From: Lachnospiraceae bacterium UBA1718
Lineage (GTDB): Bacteria; Bacillota; Clostridia; Lachnospirales; Lachnospiraceae
NCBI GenBank assembly: GCA_002317245.1
Contig: DCIU01000151.1
Coordinates: forward strand, 11,233 to 34,595
Length of the DNA stretch: 23,363 bases
Direction of reading: 5' to 3'
Below are positions 1 through 6,393 of this stretch, piece after piece. A program made the translations under genes and the position numbers. The notes beneath the pieces are model-generated. The model ran no database searches, was not told the DNA's origin, and saw only the letters and a list, made by a program, of their open reading frames with translations. How positions within the stretch are numbered: position 1 is the stretch's first letter; the number at the start of each line of letters is the position of its first letter.

Positions 1-67
1 ATCTTCTTGTCTGGTGTCCGAAATGCACACCTGCCTCAAGTAACTGCTTCATTGAAATAACGCTCAT
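1..67 (-). CDS. rpsB: 30S ribosomal protein S2, N-terminus (partial)
   Basis: The first 22 codons of rpsB run off the left edge. The translation reads MSVISMKQLLEAGVHFGHQT followed by RR, the characteristic S2 N-terminus with the GVHFGHQT motif. The start is the ATG at 67-65, with a strong ribosome-binding site (TGGAGGT, complement of 74-80) six bases upstream. S2 is a late-assembling 30S protein at the head-body junction. The gene is on the same strand as the large flagellar operon and downstream of it, as in Bacillus subtilis, but here it has its own promoter and leader, so it need not depend on read-through. Only the start is in the window; identity is secure from the motif. Confidence 0.95.
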   Translation of the reverse strand, partial: MSVISMKQLLEAGVHFGHQTRR

Positions 68-186
68 TTTTTTACCTCCATTTGGTTAATCTTCCGTACT
101 TGTGAAAAGGATGAGCTCCTTACCCGCCCAAACATTCTTATCGAATGCACCCAGGACGTAATCCAAATACGTGTTAATTTTTCAAC
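68..186 (-). promoter_or_regulatory. Probable rpsB 5' leader
   Basis: About 115 bases separate the predicted rpsB transcription start from the ATG. In this leader three short hairpins are visible: arms 156-160/168-172 (ACGTA/TACGT), 133-137/143-147 (CATTC/GAATG) and 107-111/117-121 (AAGGA/TCCTT). Ribosomal protein S2 autoregulates through its leader in other bacteria. A regulatory role here is inference from length, position and potential structure; no specific known leader motif was recognised. Confidence 0.4.
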
Positions 187-192
187 TCGGTT

Positions 193-222
193 ATTTTATC
201 ATAAGGAAGTGCCCAATTTCAA
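193..222 (-). promoter_or_regulatory. Predicted sigma-A promoter for rpsB
   Basis: Read on the minus strand, TTGAAA (complement of 217-222) and TAAAAT (complement of 193-198) are separated by 18 bases. They match the housekeeping -35/-10 consensus well, and the predicted start falls near 186, about 120 bases before the rpsB ATG. The surrounding DNA is AT-rich and lies between divergently transcribed genes. Confidence 0.6.
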
Positions 223-264
223 GCGTTTTTTCGTTATTATATGCCATTTTTTCAAGGCTTTTTG

Positions 265-293
265 TTGTTTTTTTTGTGAAAAAATACTATAAT
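265..293 (+). promoter_or_regulatory. Predicted sigma-A promoter for the CheX-like/cheY unit
   Basis: TTGTTT (265-270) and a perfect TATAAT (288-293) are spaced by 17 bases, with a T-rich tract just upstream. Transcription would start near 300, about 30 bases before the ATG at 332. It looks like a housekeeping promoter. No sigma-28 promoter (TAAA-N15-GCCGATAT type) is seen here, so this unit may be expressed independently of the flagellar sigma factor. Confidence 0.7.
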
Positions 294-331
294 AATTCTA
301 CAACTAGGTAAAAAAACAAAAGGAGTACTAT

Positions 332-1219
332 ATGTTTGATAGAATATTTGCCGATTATCTGCTAACAGCAGGCAAATTGTCTGACAAGAATCTCGATGAT
401 ATTTTCTCTAATCAGGAGCAGAGACGTGTTCGTCTCGGTGTTATCGCTGTTTCTGAGAAGCTCTTATCAATCGAGCAGGTTGAAGAGATCAATCAGCTTC
501 AGGCAATTTACGACATGCGTTTTGGTGATATCGCCGTTCAGAAGGGATATCTCACAGACGAACAGGTTTCACGACTTCTTGTATTACAGGGTAATGCATT
601 CCTCGCATTTATGCAGTCAGTAGTTGATGGCAATTACATGACAATGGCTGATTTCAATGAGGCTCTTGATGCTTATCAGAAGGCTAACAACTTCACTCTT
701 TCTAATATGGAAGACTTGAAGAGCTGTGATGCAGACAGAATCATTCCTATATTTATATATGATCAGCCAGAACTAATTCAGAAGCTCTGCGGTATCATGA
801 TAAGAACAATGTCAAGACTGATTGACTACCGTATGTTCATTAAGTCACCTACAGTTTCCTCTACAGTTAACTTCCCAGCTATCTGTGTTCAGGAGCTTAA
901 GGGTGAGCACAATATTGTAACTGCTCTTTCAGGTGATTTGGACGGCGCTCTCTTCGAGGCAGCTGTTGGATTCGCTGGAAAAGAGAATGTAACTGAGCCA
1001 GAGGATTGTCTGGATGCTCTCTGTGAGTTAATCAACTGTGTTAACGGTCTCTTAGCTACCGAGATGAGTAATCAGAATGTTGACATCGATATGGATGCTC
1101 CTTTCGCCAGTGGTACTTCAGGATCATTAAGAAGTGATTCCATTCTTTCATTACCAGTAGTAATCTACGGTAAGCAGATGGAACTGCACGTAATTCTTGA
1201 TCAGAGCTATTCAATCTAG
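332..1219 (+). CDS. MshEN-like repeats fused to CheX-type phosphatase domain
   Basis: 295 residues, ATG with AGGAG six bases upstream. The N-terminal ~116 residues hold tandem repeats with a 29-residue period. Two clear units at 34-57 and 63-86 each follow the 24-residue MshEN pattern (RLG/RFG start, hydrophobic core, final Q) and are separated by the usual five residues. MshEN domains bind c-di-GMP in MshE/PilB-type ATPases. Weaker copies lie at 5-28 and about 92-116. The C-terminal part (~135-295) is CheX/CheC-like, with the phosphatase signature D228-x3-E232-x2-N235 followed by P257, so CheY-P dephosphorylation is likely. The next gene, 13 bases on, encodes a single-domain CheY, the probable substrate. 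In the first repeat the usual mid-motif Gly is Lys43; R34, L35, G36 and Q57 are kept. c-di-GMP binding is inference; the phosphatase call is firmer. Confidence 0.75.
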   Translation: MFDRIFADYLLTAGKLSDKNLDDIFSNQEQRRVRLGVIAVSEKLLSIEQVEEINQLQAIYDMRFGDIAVQKGYLTDEQVSRLLVLQGNAFLAFMQSVVDGNYMTMADFNEALDAYQKANNFTLSNMEDLKSCDADRIIPIFIYDQPELIQKLCGIMIRTMSRLIDYRMFIKSPTVSSTVNFPAICVQELKGEHNIVTALSGDLDGALFEAAVGFAGKENVTEPEDCLDALCELINCVNGLLATEMSNQNVDIDMDAPFASGTSGSLRSDSILSLPVVIYGKQMELHVILDQSYSI

Positions 1220-1232
1220 GAGGTACTGAAAA

Positions 1233-1589
1233 ATGGCAAAGATAATGATCGTTGACGATTCACGTATATTAAGAAAGATTTTAACAAACACTCTGACAGA
1301 AGCAGGTCACGAGGTAATAGCAGATGCCGGCAATGGTAAGGAAGCTCTTCTTCTTCTCGAGAAGATTAAGCCAGATCTCATTACTCTCGATATTACAATG
1401 CCAGTTATGGATGGATTAGAGGCGCTTACACAGATTAAGGCTAATTATCCAGATATCAAGGTTATCATGGTTAGTGCAGCTGGTCAGAAGAATAAGGTTA
1501 TGGAAGCTCTTAAGGGAGGCGCAAGCGATTTCCTTCAGAAGCCTTTCGAGCCAGAAGATGTTATTAACATCATCAGCAAGTTTGCTTAA
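1233..1589 (+). CDS. cheY: CheY-like single-domain response regulator
   Basis: 118 residues forming one receiver domain with no output domain. Acidic pocket D8/D9, phosphoacceptor D53 (in LDITMP), S81 and K103 (in QKPF) are all present, so phosphotransfer from CheA is expected. The ATG has a near-perfect AGGAGGT that overlaps the stop of the upstream CheX-like gene, so the two are co-transcribed and probably translationally coupled. It is distinct from the CheY encoded between fliY and fliO: residue identity is partial and the surface after D53 differs. It could be a second motor-binding CheY, a phosphate sink, or the dedicated substrate of the CheX-like neighbour. The gene ends 14 bases before a strong hairpin terminator. 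Confidence 0.9.
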   Translation: MAKIMIVDDSRILRKILTNTLTEAGHEVIADAGNGKEALLLLEKIKPDLITLDITMPVMDGLEALTQIKANYPDIKVIMVSAAGQKNKVMEALKGGASDFLQKPFEPEDVINIISKFA

Positions 1590-1603
1590 TTAGTCACATA
1601 ATA

Positions 1604-1638
1604 ATGAGCCCTAGGGACGTTCCTTAGGGCTCATTTTT
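1604..1638 (+). terminator. Terminator of the CheX-like/cheY unit (palindrome 1)
   Basis: Bases 1604-1617 pair with 1621-1634: ten perfect pairs, one G-U wobble, then three more pairs, around a three-base loop. TTTTT (1634-1638) follows, then AATTTAT. This is a classic intrinsic terminator just after cheY. The single wobble is G-U only on the plus-strand transcript (C-A mismatch on the other strand), so this copy folds best in plus-strand RNA. Confidence 0.85.
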
Positions 1639-1689
1639 AATTTATCGACTATACTTAAATGAGCCCTAAGGAACGTCCCCAGGGCTCAT
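1604..1689. repeat. Inverted pair of REP-like palindromes
   Basis: The 31-base elements 1604-1634 and 1659-1689 are inverted copies of each other, identical at 30 of 31 positions, with a 24-base spacer. Each is also self-complementary. The core GGGACGTTCC resembles palindromic repeats linked to REP-associated IS200-type transposases in Clostridia; that link is from memory and unverified. Paired single-strand folding could also form one long stem across both copies. Confidence 0.7.
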
Positions 1690-1694
1690 TTTTG
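1659..1694 (-). terminator. Terminator of the fla/che operon (palindrome 2)
   Basis: Bases 1659-1667 pair with 1681-1689 and 1670-1672 with 1676-1678. The two intervening A/C oppositions become U-G wobbles in minus-strand RNA, so this copy folds best in the flagellar transcript. In the minus direction only a short U-run follows (ATTTAAG); in the plus direction TTTTTGTTTT follows. It therefore probably terminates in both directions, backing up palindrome 1 for plus-strand transcripts and ending the 26-gene operon on the other strand. Confidence 0.65.
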
Positions 1695-1708
1695 TTTTAC
1701 ATTATTCT

Positions 1709-2332
1709 CTAATCCTGTTTGCTTACTAAGAGCTTGGCAATCTCTTCATCACTGGCACCCTTAGGTATCTTATGGGTTCCGGCAGCAATTCTTCTGTCAT
1801 ATCCGTTAGCCATCAGGTACCTGTCGTATTCCGCTGCATTGGATACAAGTCCGAACTCCGCAAGCTTCTTAGCTACTGTGTCAGATCCATTACCCTTCTC
1901 TACTATAATAGTAATGATCTCTCCCGTAGCCTCAGGCTCTGGAGCAGCCTCCTCTGGCTCTTCCTCTTCTTCAGGTTCTGCCACCTCTTCAGATTCAGAA
2001 GCTTCCTCAGTCTCAGTAATAGCTTCTTCCTCTTCTACCGCAGGAGTGACTTCCTCTGTCACGTCAGCTGCAGGCGCCTCAATCTCTTCAGGTTCTACTG
2101 CTACGAATTCTCCCGCATCTGGTGATTCCACTATATCGGTGCTGTCATCTGCGTTAACTGCGGTGTCAGCAAGTGTAGCCTTGGAATCTATCATTCCAAG
2201 TTCTTCAGCCCTTGCCTTAATCTCAGCATCGCTCATTGTTGTTTGCTTGTTGCGAAGAGTGGCGCACATACATATAGCCGCAGCTACTATTATGCCCAAG
2301 CCAATTCCTCTCAGATAATATCTTAACTTCAT
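1709..2332 (-). CDS. Membrane-anchored protein with MltG N-terminal-like (LysM-like) domain
   Basis: 207 residues, last gene of the operon. One membrane helix (about 8-26) is followed by an acidic, low-complexity linker rich in Glu, Ala and Pro (about 60-140). A folded C-terminal domain (about 140-207) resembles the small LysM-like subdomain at the N-terminus of MltG/YceG endolytic transglycosylases. The pattern is a hydrophobic strand, VEKGNGSDTVAKKL, then a mid-domain helix and a GTHKIPKGASDEEIAKLL end. The catalytic transglycosylase domain is absent, so it is probably a peptidoglycan-proximal binding or scaffold protein outside the membrane and not an enzyme. It lies 19 bases after the DUF6115-like gene. 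The flagellar link is positional only. Confidence 0.65.
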   Translation of the reverse strand: MKLRYYLRGIGLGIIVAAAICMCATLRNKQTTMSDAEIKARAEELGMIDSKATLADTAVNADDSTDIVESPDAGEFVAVEPEEIEAPAADVTEEVTPAVEEEEAITETEEASESEEVAEPEEEEEPEEAAPEPEATGEIITIIVEKGNGSDTVAKKLAEFGLVSNAAEYDRYLMANGYDRRIAAGTHKIPKGASDEEIAKLLVSKQD

Positions 2333-2351
2333 AGTCTATTCCAATCGTTAA

Positions 2352-3299
2352 TTAGTAGCTCTTAAAAAGGTCAATAACTAACTTAACCTCACCCACGCCG
2401 AGACCAAGCTCCTTGGCAATTGCCATATTGGACTTACCTTCCTTGTGAAGGGCTAATATTCTGTCATTATTGTTCATGCTATTGCTGTCAGAGTCGAACA
2501 TAAGCTCAATGCCGTTAACAGATGAAGTCTCTATTACTTCTATTTCCTTCTTAGGCTTAGAGGCCTTTGGAGCAGGCTTCTTCTCTTCTGTCTTCTCTGG
2601 AGCTGCAACCTCAGGAATAATCTCTGCAGGCGCTTCTGCTACTGGTGCTGCTACAGGAACCTCTGCGGGTGCTTCCTCCACTGCAGGCGCTGTTACCACC
2701 TCTGCAGCTTCTATATCTAATGGCTCGAAATTAACTGAATAATCAGGCTTCTTTAATTCTGTAGTAACCTCTACCTTCTTAGGAAGTGGGGCTGCCGGCT
2801 TAGGTGCTTCAGCCTTAGGCGCTGCCGCTTTAGGCGCTTCCACCTTAGGTGGCTCAGCCTTAGCTGGCTCCTTAGGCATCTCCTCCGAGAGCTTACGTAC
2901 ACTCTTCTCAATCTGGTTGATCTCTGCAGCTGTACTCTTAACCTGAGTATACTTGCTGTCAATCATATCAAATAAGAATACTGCTTCCTGATGATCCTTA
3001 TGGATCTGCTCAAGAACAGTATCAGAATACTCATTAACCGCCATCATCTTCTCATTGGTAAGACGATCCATATATCTCTCCATCTTATCCTTATTGTCAC
3101 TGATACTCTCCTCAGTGGCCTCATCGATGGTCTCCTTAATTCTCTTCATCTCTTCAGAGACAGCATTCTCAACAGCACGTCTTGCAGACTCTTCGTCTAC
3201 AAGGGCCACGCCTTTTCCATTATCCTTGTCCGGAATGAAAAAGCTTACTGTAAAAAGAATTGCTCCTATTATTAATATGATAATCTCTGCTACTGTCAT
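2352..3299 (-). CDS. DUF6115-like membrane protein, possible SwrB analogue
   Basis: 315 residues. Architecture: an N-terminal membrane helix (about 3-22), a long charged helical region likely to form a coiled coil (about 35-140), a Pro/Ala/Lys/Glu-rich linker with repeated AP motifs (about 145-250), and a conserved C-terminal ~40 residues. The end resembles a helix-turn-helix (ILALHKEGKSNMAIAKELGL, then GVGEVKLVIDLF) of the sort assigned to DUF6115. B. subtilis has swrB, also an N-terminal membrane helix plus cytoplasmic coiled coil, just after sigD and before rpsB, where it promotes flagellar basal-body maturation. The similar position and layout suggest an analogous role; this is inference. 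ATG start with GGGGA eight bases upstream. Confidence 0.65.
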   Translation of the reverse strand: MTVAEIIILIIGAILFTVSFFIPDKDNGKGVALVDEESARRAVENAVSEEMKRIKETIDEATEESISDNKDKMERYMDRLTNEKMMAVNEYSDTVLEQIHKDHQEAVFLFDMIDSKYTQVKSTAAEINQIEKSVRKLSEEMPKEPAKAEPPKVEAPKAAAPKAEAPKPAAPLPKKVEVTTELKKPDYSVNFEPLDIEAAEVVTAPAVEEAPAEVPVAAPVAEAPAEIIPEVAAPEKTEEKKPAPKASKPKKEIEVIETSSVNGIELMFDSDSNSMNNNDRILALHKEGKSNMAIAKELGLGVGEVKLVIDLFKSY

Positions 3300-3315
3300 T
3301 TCTCTTCCCCGCGGG

Positions 3316-3633
3316 CTATATCTTCATATCAAAGCCTGAATACTTAGGTATTACCTTACCATCCTTAGCGCTCTCGTCCTGCTTCTTCTGACGTCTGCCA
3401 CCGTCTCCACTGTATTCATTGCTGCCCTTTTCTTTAGCATCAAATTTCTTCTGATTATTGTTGGTATCATCACTCTGATGAACAGCATTCATCCTTCGCT
3501 CGACCCCCTGGTCCAGCTGACTTCTGATATTACCCTGTTCTACCAGGCCTCTGGTATCCTCCTGATGGCGCATATTATGATAGTCATTTATGCCGGTCAT
3601 TGCTGAATTCAGATCTACAATTCCAAACGCCAT
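3316..3633 (-). CDS. Small hydrophilic protein of unknown function
   Basis: 105 residues, no membrane helix or signal peptide. The first ~60 residues look ordered and helical (around DYHNMRHQEDTRGLVEQGNI); the rest is highly charged and Lys/Asp/Gly/Gln-rich, likely disordered, ending in a short hydrophobic-aromatic motif (IPKYSGFDMKI). I do not recognise a named family. It has a good GGAGGT ribosome-binding site and sits 15 bases after the FapA family gene and 16 before the DUF6115-like gene, so it is clearly an operon member and probably motility-linked. No function can be assigned from sequence. Confidence 0.7.
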   Translation of the reverse strand: MAFGIVDLNSAMTGINDYHNMRHQEDTRGLVEQGNIRSQLDQGVERRMNAVHQSDDTNNNQKKFDAKEKGSNEYSGDGGRRQKKQDESAKDGKVIPKYSGFDMKI

Positions 3634-3648
3634 AGTACCTCCAACTAA

Positions 3649-5238
3649 TTAGTTCATTCCAACAGTTTTAACGTCTCCACGTTCCTTAACGAATCTACAG
3701 TACTTCATAGGATCCTTAATAATCTTGGACACATCAGTAATTACAATCTTAGTGCCTGGATATACTGTATCGTGAACAACAACTGCTGCTCTCTGCTCAT
3801 CATCAAGAAGGGCTGTAAGTTCTTCCAACTCTTCCTTGAATGCATGAAGTTCCTTAATCTTCTCTCTGACAATATCACTAAGTCCACGGATATTATCTAT
3901 CTGATCAGAGGACATCTGAATGCCCGCTTCAGCCTTAGCCTTAGCTGCTTCCAGAATAGGAATTCCCCTCTGTATAGTCTTATTATTATTATCAATGAGC
4001 TGTCCCAGCTCACGATGTCTCCTCTTAAGGGTTGGACTGATTCCTATCTCAACTATAGTATCAGTACCCATATCAGAACCAAGTATCTTAACATCAACAA
4101 GTGTAGTCGCACATACTTTTCCACCTGATATGAATCCGCGCTTACCATTGACGTGAATCTCAGTTCCCGCCAGAATCTGGCTATGCATAATTGAACCGGC
4201 TTCTACGTAACCTGCTGCCTCAACAGAGGAATTCTCAATGAACTGCGCGACGACATTGCCGCCTGCCTTAAGCACGCCACGGCTCATTCCGTTCATACCT
4301 CTGGCGATGGTAATATTACCACCTGCAACAATCTCAGCTCCCTCAACAACACCCTTAACCTCTACATTACCCTTGGCATGAATAGAGAAGTTAGTTGCAA
4401 CATTACCATTGACCTGAACATTGCCTTCGTACTCGATATTACCAGTACTAGGATCAACATTCTCAACCTGCATAAGGTTGCTTACGAATACACGGCCTTC
4501 AGCCATACTGACATGGCCTGAGCAGGTCGCATAGATCTCATTCTTATCCTCTGAGAGTCTGATATTACGTCCGAACTTAAGGGTAAGTCTGCGGACATCC
4601 GCCGGCTTAATTTTCTGACCAGTAACATCGTGACCATAGACGCCAGGGACCTCTCTGTGAAGTCTGGCAAGAAGGTCGCCCTCATTACAGTGATTGATGA
4701 TGTTAAGATTGAAGAAGTCTACACTACCATCCTCAAGCAGTGTTGGTCTCGCCTTAACATCCGTATTGAAAGTATACTCAATGAAAGCATTTTGACCCTG
4801 AATAGGCTCTGCGCCCTTGGCAATAATAACCTCCTCAAGATAATTATGCTTAGCAAGGAAATTGTCTATTACATCATCCTGGATTCCGAAGGTAACCCCC
4901 CTGTGCTTAAGATCGTTAAGAATCTCATCCTTGGTCATATGATCACCGTTGTTGGATGGAGGCATAAATCTTCCACGGCATTCCATATTGTTCTCGCCAA
5001 CCTCAGTAATCAGATACTCTCTGATGGCAGGAATTGGAGTGTTATTAAGCGGAATAACCATCTCCTGTTCAACGGAGGCCGCTGCCGCTGTAACAGAACC
5101 AATCTGGAAATCTATTTTGTTAAAATTAAGATAGTCAATGAGTGCACCTGTATCAAGTCTTGCTCCGCCCTCTGTAGCTGGAGTGAGCTTCAACTGTGTA
5201 CCATTGCTAGCACATATTACCTGAAAACTAGCGTTCAC
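3649..5238 (-). CDS. FapA family (DUF342) polymer-assembly/flagellar protein
   Basis: 529 residues. An N-terminal alpha/beta region (about 1-230) precedes a Gly/Val/Asn-rich beta-helix of repeated strands (about 240-395, for example GNVEVKGVVEGAEIVAGGNI). A charged helical coiled-coil segment follows (about 400-480), then a short C-terminal beta domain. This is the layout of the DUF342/FapA family. In Vibrio vulnificus FapA is reported to affect polar recruitment of FlhF; FlhF is encoded in this same operon, but no such role is shown here. The start is GTG at 5238-5236, preceded by GGGAG seven bases upstream. It directly follows the sigma-28 gene, a common place for this family in Clostridia. 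Confidence 0.85.
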   Translation of the reverse strand: MNASFQVICASNGTQLKLTPATEGGARLDTGALIDYLNFNKIDFQIGSVTAAAASVEQEMVIPLNNTPIPAIREYLITEVGENNMECRGRFMPPSNNGDHMTKDEILNDLKHRGVTFGIQDDVIDNFLAKHNYLEEVIIAKGAEPIQGQNAFIEYTFNTDVKARPTLLEDGSVDFFNLNIINHCNEGDLLARLHREVPGVYGHDVTGQKIKPADVRRLTLKFGRNIRLSEDKNEIYATCSGHVSMAEGRVFVSNLMQVENVDPSTGNIEYEGNVQVNGNVATNFSIHAKGNVEVKGVVEGAEIVAGGNITIARGMNGMSRGVLKAGGNVVAQFIENSSVEAAGYVEAGSIMHSQILAGTEIHVNGKRGFISGGKVCATTLVDVKILGSDMGTDTIVEIGISPTLKRRHRELGQLIDNNNKTIQRGIPILEAAKAKAEAGIQMSSDQIDNIRGLSDIVREKIKELHAFKEELEELTALLDDEQRAAVVVHDTVYPGTKIVITDVSKIIKDPMKYCRFVKERGDVKTVGMN

Positions 5239-5256
5239 CTGATTACTCCCAGTCCT

Positions 5257-6027
5257 CTAAATGCTGCTGCCAAGAATGCCCATGTATCTGCCCATCTTGG
5301 TCTTCATGCGACCAAGGGCCTTGGTATGCAGCTGCGATACTCTTGATTCTGATACCTCAAGAACCGCCGCAATTTCCTTAAGTGTCATCTCTTCATAATA
5401 GTAGAGTTCGATTACAAGCTTCTCCTTCTCAGGAAGAAGATCAAGTGCCGAGATAAGCACTTCCTTAAGTTCTCCCTCTTCGTAAGCCTCGTCTGGCTGT
5501 GCAAAATGAGAGGAAGCTCCTCTACCATTAGGTACGTCACTGCCACCCTCCATGAACTCATTGAGTGAGATTACATTGGTAACCTTAAGCTGTGACTGCC
5601 ACTCTGTATATTCGTCACCTGTAATTCCCAGAGCTACTGCCAGCTCCTCATCCGAAGCCTGTCTGCCGTGCTCAGCTTCGAACTCGCGCATTGCAGTGTC
5701 AATCTGCTTCTGCTTCTGTCTGACAGTTCTAGGTATCCAGTCCATCTTGCGAATCTGGTCTAATATCTCTCCACGAATTCGTAGTGATGCATAGGTCTCG
5801 AACTTATTCTGCTTAGTGCAGTCATACTTATCAATTGCATCAATAAGTCCGAAGATACCATAGCTTACCAGATCATCGTACTCAACATTGTATCCAAGAT
5901 ACATACTGAGTCGGCCTGCCACTATCTTAACAAGTGGTGCATATTCTAATATAAGTTTTTCACGTATGTCCGCCGAGCCCAGTCTGGCGTAATCTCGCCA
6001 GAGATTAGCTCTTCCCGTTTCATCCAT
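5257..6027 (-). CDS. fliA: RNA polymerase sigma-28 factor (FliA/SigD)
   Basis: 256 residues, close to B. subtilis SigD. Region 2 is clear (YAPLVKIVAGRLSMYLG, then VEYDDLVSYGIFGLIDAIDK and KFETYASLRIRGEILDQIRK), followed by the FliA-type WIPRTVRQKQKQID stretch. Region 3 comes next, and region 4 has the -35-binding helix-turn-helix (MTLKEIAAVLEVSESRVSQL). It directs transcription of late flagellar, motor and chemotaxis genes and is normally held by FlgM, which is not in this window. It lies far from the operon promoter, as in B. subtilis, where such distance limits SigD levels and produces motile/non-motile heterogeneity. The ribosome-binding site is weak (GGGGGTAGAG with a long spacer), which may further limit output. 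Confidence 0.95.
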   Translation of the reverse strand: MDETGRANLWRDYARLGSADIREKLILEYAPLVKIVAGRLSMYLGYNVEYDDLVSYGIFGLIDAIDKYDCTKQNKFETYASLRIRGEILDQIRKMDWIPRTVRQKQKQIDTAMREFEAEHGRQASDEELAVALGITGDEYTEWQSQLKVTNVISLNEFMEGGSDVPNGRGASSHFAQPDEAYEEGELKEVLISALDLLPEKEKLVIELYYYEEMTLKEIAAVLEVSESRVSQLHTKALGRMKTKMGRYMGILGSSI

Positions 6028-6051
6028 GTATTAACTCTACCCCCAGGTCAA

Positions 6052-6369
6052 TTAATTAATCTCTGCTACTTTCCCTTCGCTATTCTCTGCTGCAGCCTCT
6101 TCACCATTTTCTTCTGCTGCAGCGCCTTCCTTCTCAACAACCTTGCCTTCTTCCTCGGCCTTTCTGGCTTCTTCCGCTGCCACCTCTGCTTCGAACTTAA
6201 GGATTACCTTCTGTAAGATAGTACCGATAATAAAGAATAAAATCAGCACTCCTACCATAACCCATAATGCAGTTGTTGATTTGTAATGAAGCAGGTATGT
6301 TGCCACCCCCGTAATGGCACCTGCTATAAGCATTACTGTTAATGGAAGTAATTTGAATCTGTCCTTCAT
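6052..6369 (-). CDS. Small two-helix membrane protein of unknown function
   Basis: 105 residues. Two membrane helices (about 8-29 and 33-53) are joined by a very short turn. An acidic, Ala/Glu-rich, probably disordered cytoplasmic tail follows (about 58-105). No family is recognised. The start has AGGAC just upstream. It lies between cheD and the sigma-28 gene, where B. subtilis has no gene, so it seems to be a lineage-specific insertion into an otherwise conserved order. The helical hairpin plus charged tail could suit a small regulator or a partner of the motor or export gate, but this is a guess from shape only. Confidence 0.7.
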   Translation of the reverse strand: MKDRFKLLPLTVMLIAGAITGVATYLLHYKSTTALWVMVGVLILFFIIGTILQKVILKFEAEVAAEEARKAEEEGKVVEKEGAAAEENGEEAAAENSEGKVAEIN

Positions 6370-6393
6370 ATTATGTCCTGTGTGCTAACACAA

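Noticed and set aside
300..360. Sigma-28 promoter upstream of the CheX-like gene (TAAA at about 309 and GCCGATTA at about 349)
   Set aside because: Spacing is about 35 bases instead of 15, and the second element lies within the coding sequence.
1719..2318. Ser/Ala-rich 199-codon open frame on the plus strand
   Set aside because: It is the mirror of the Glu-rich linker of the MltG-like gene (GAA/GAG read backwards gives Ser/Leu codons) and has no start signals.
2750..2880. Possible DNA tandem repeat in the DUF6115-like gene
   Set aside because: It is an Ala/Pro/Lys-rich protein linker with irregular units at DNA level, not a satellite or CRISPR array. No CRISPR repeats were seen anywhere.
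4630..5346. 238-codon open frame on the plus strand
   Set aside because: It lies antisense to fapA and the end of the sigma-28 gene, has no ribosome-binding site and its translation has no recognisable domain. The opposite strand holds well-supported genes.
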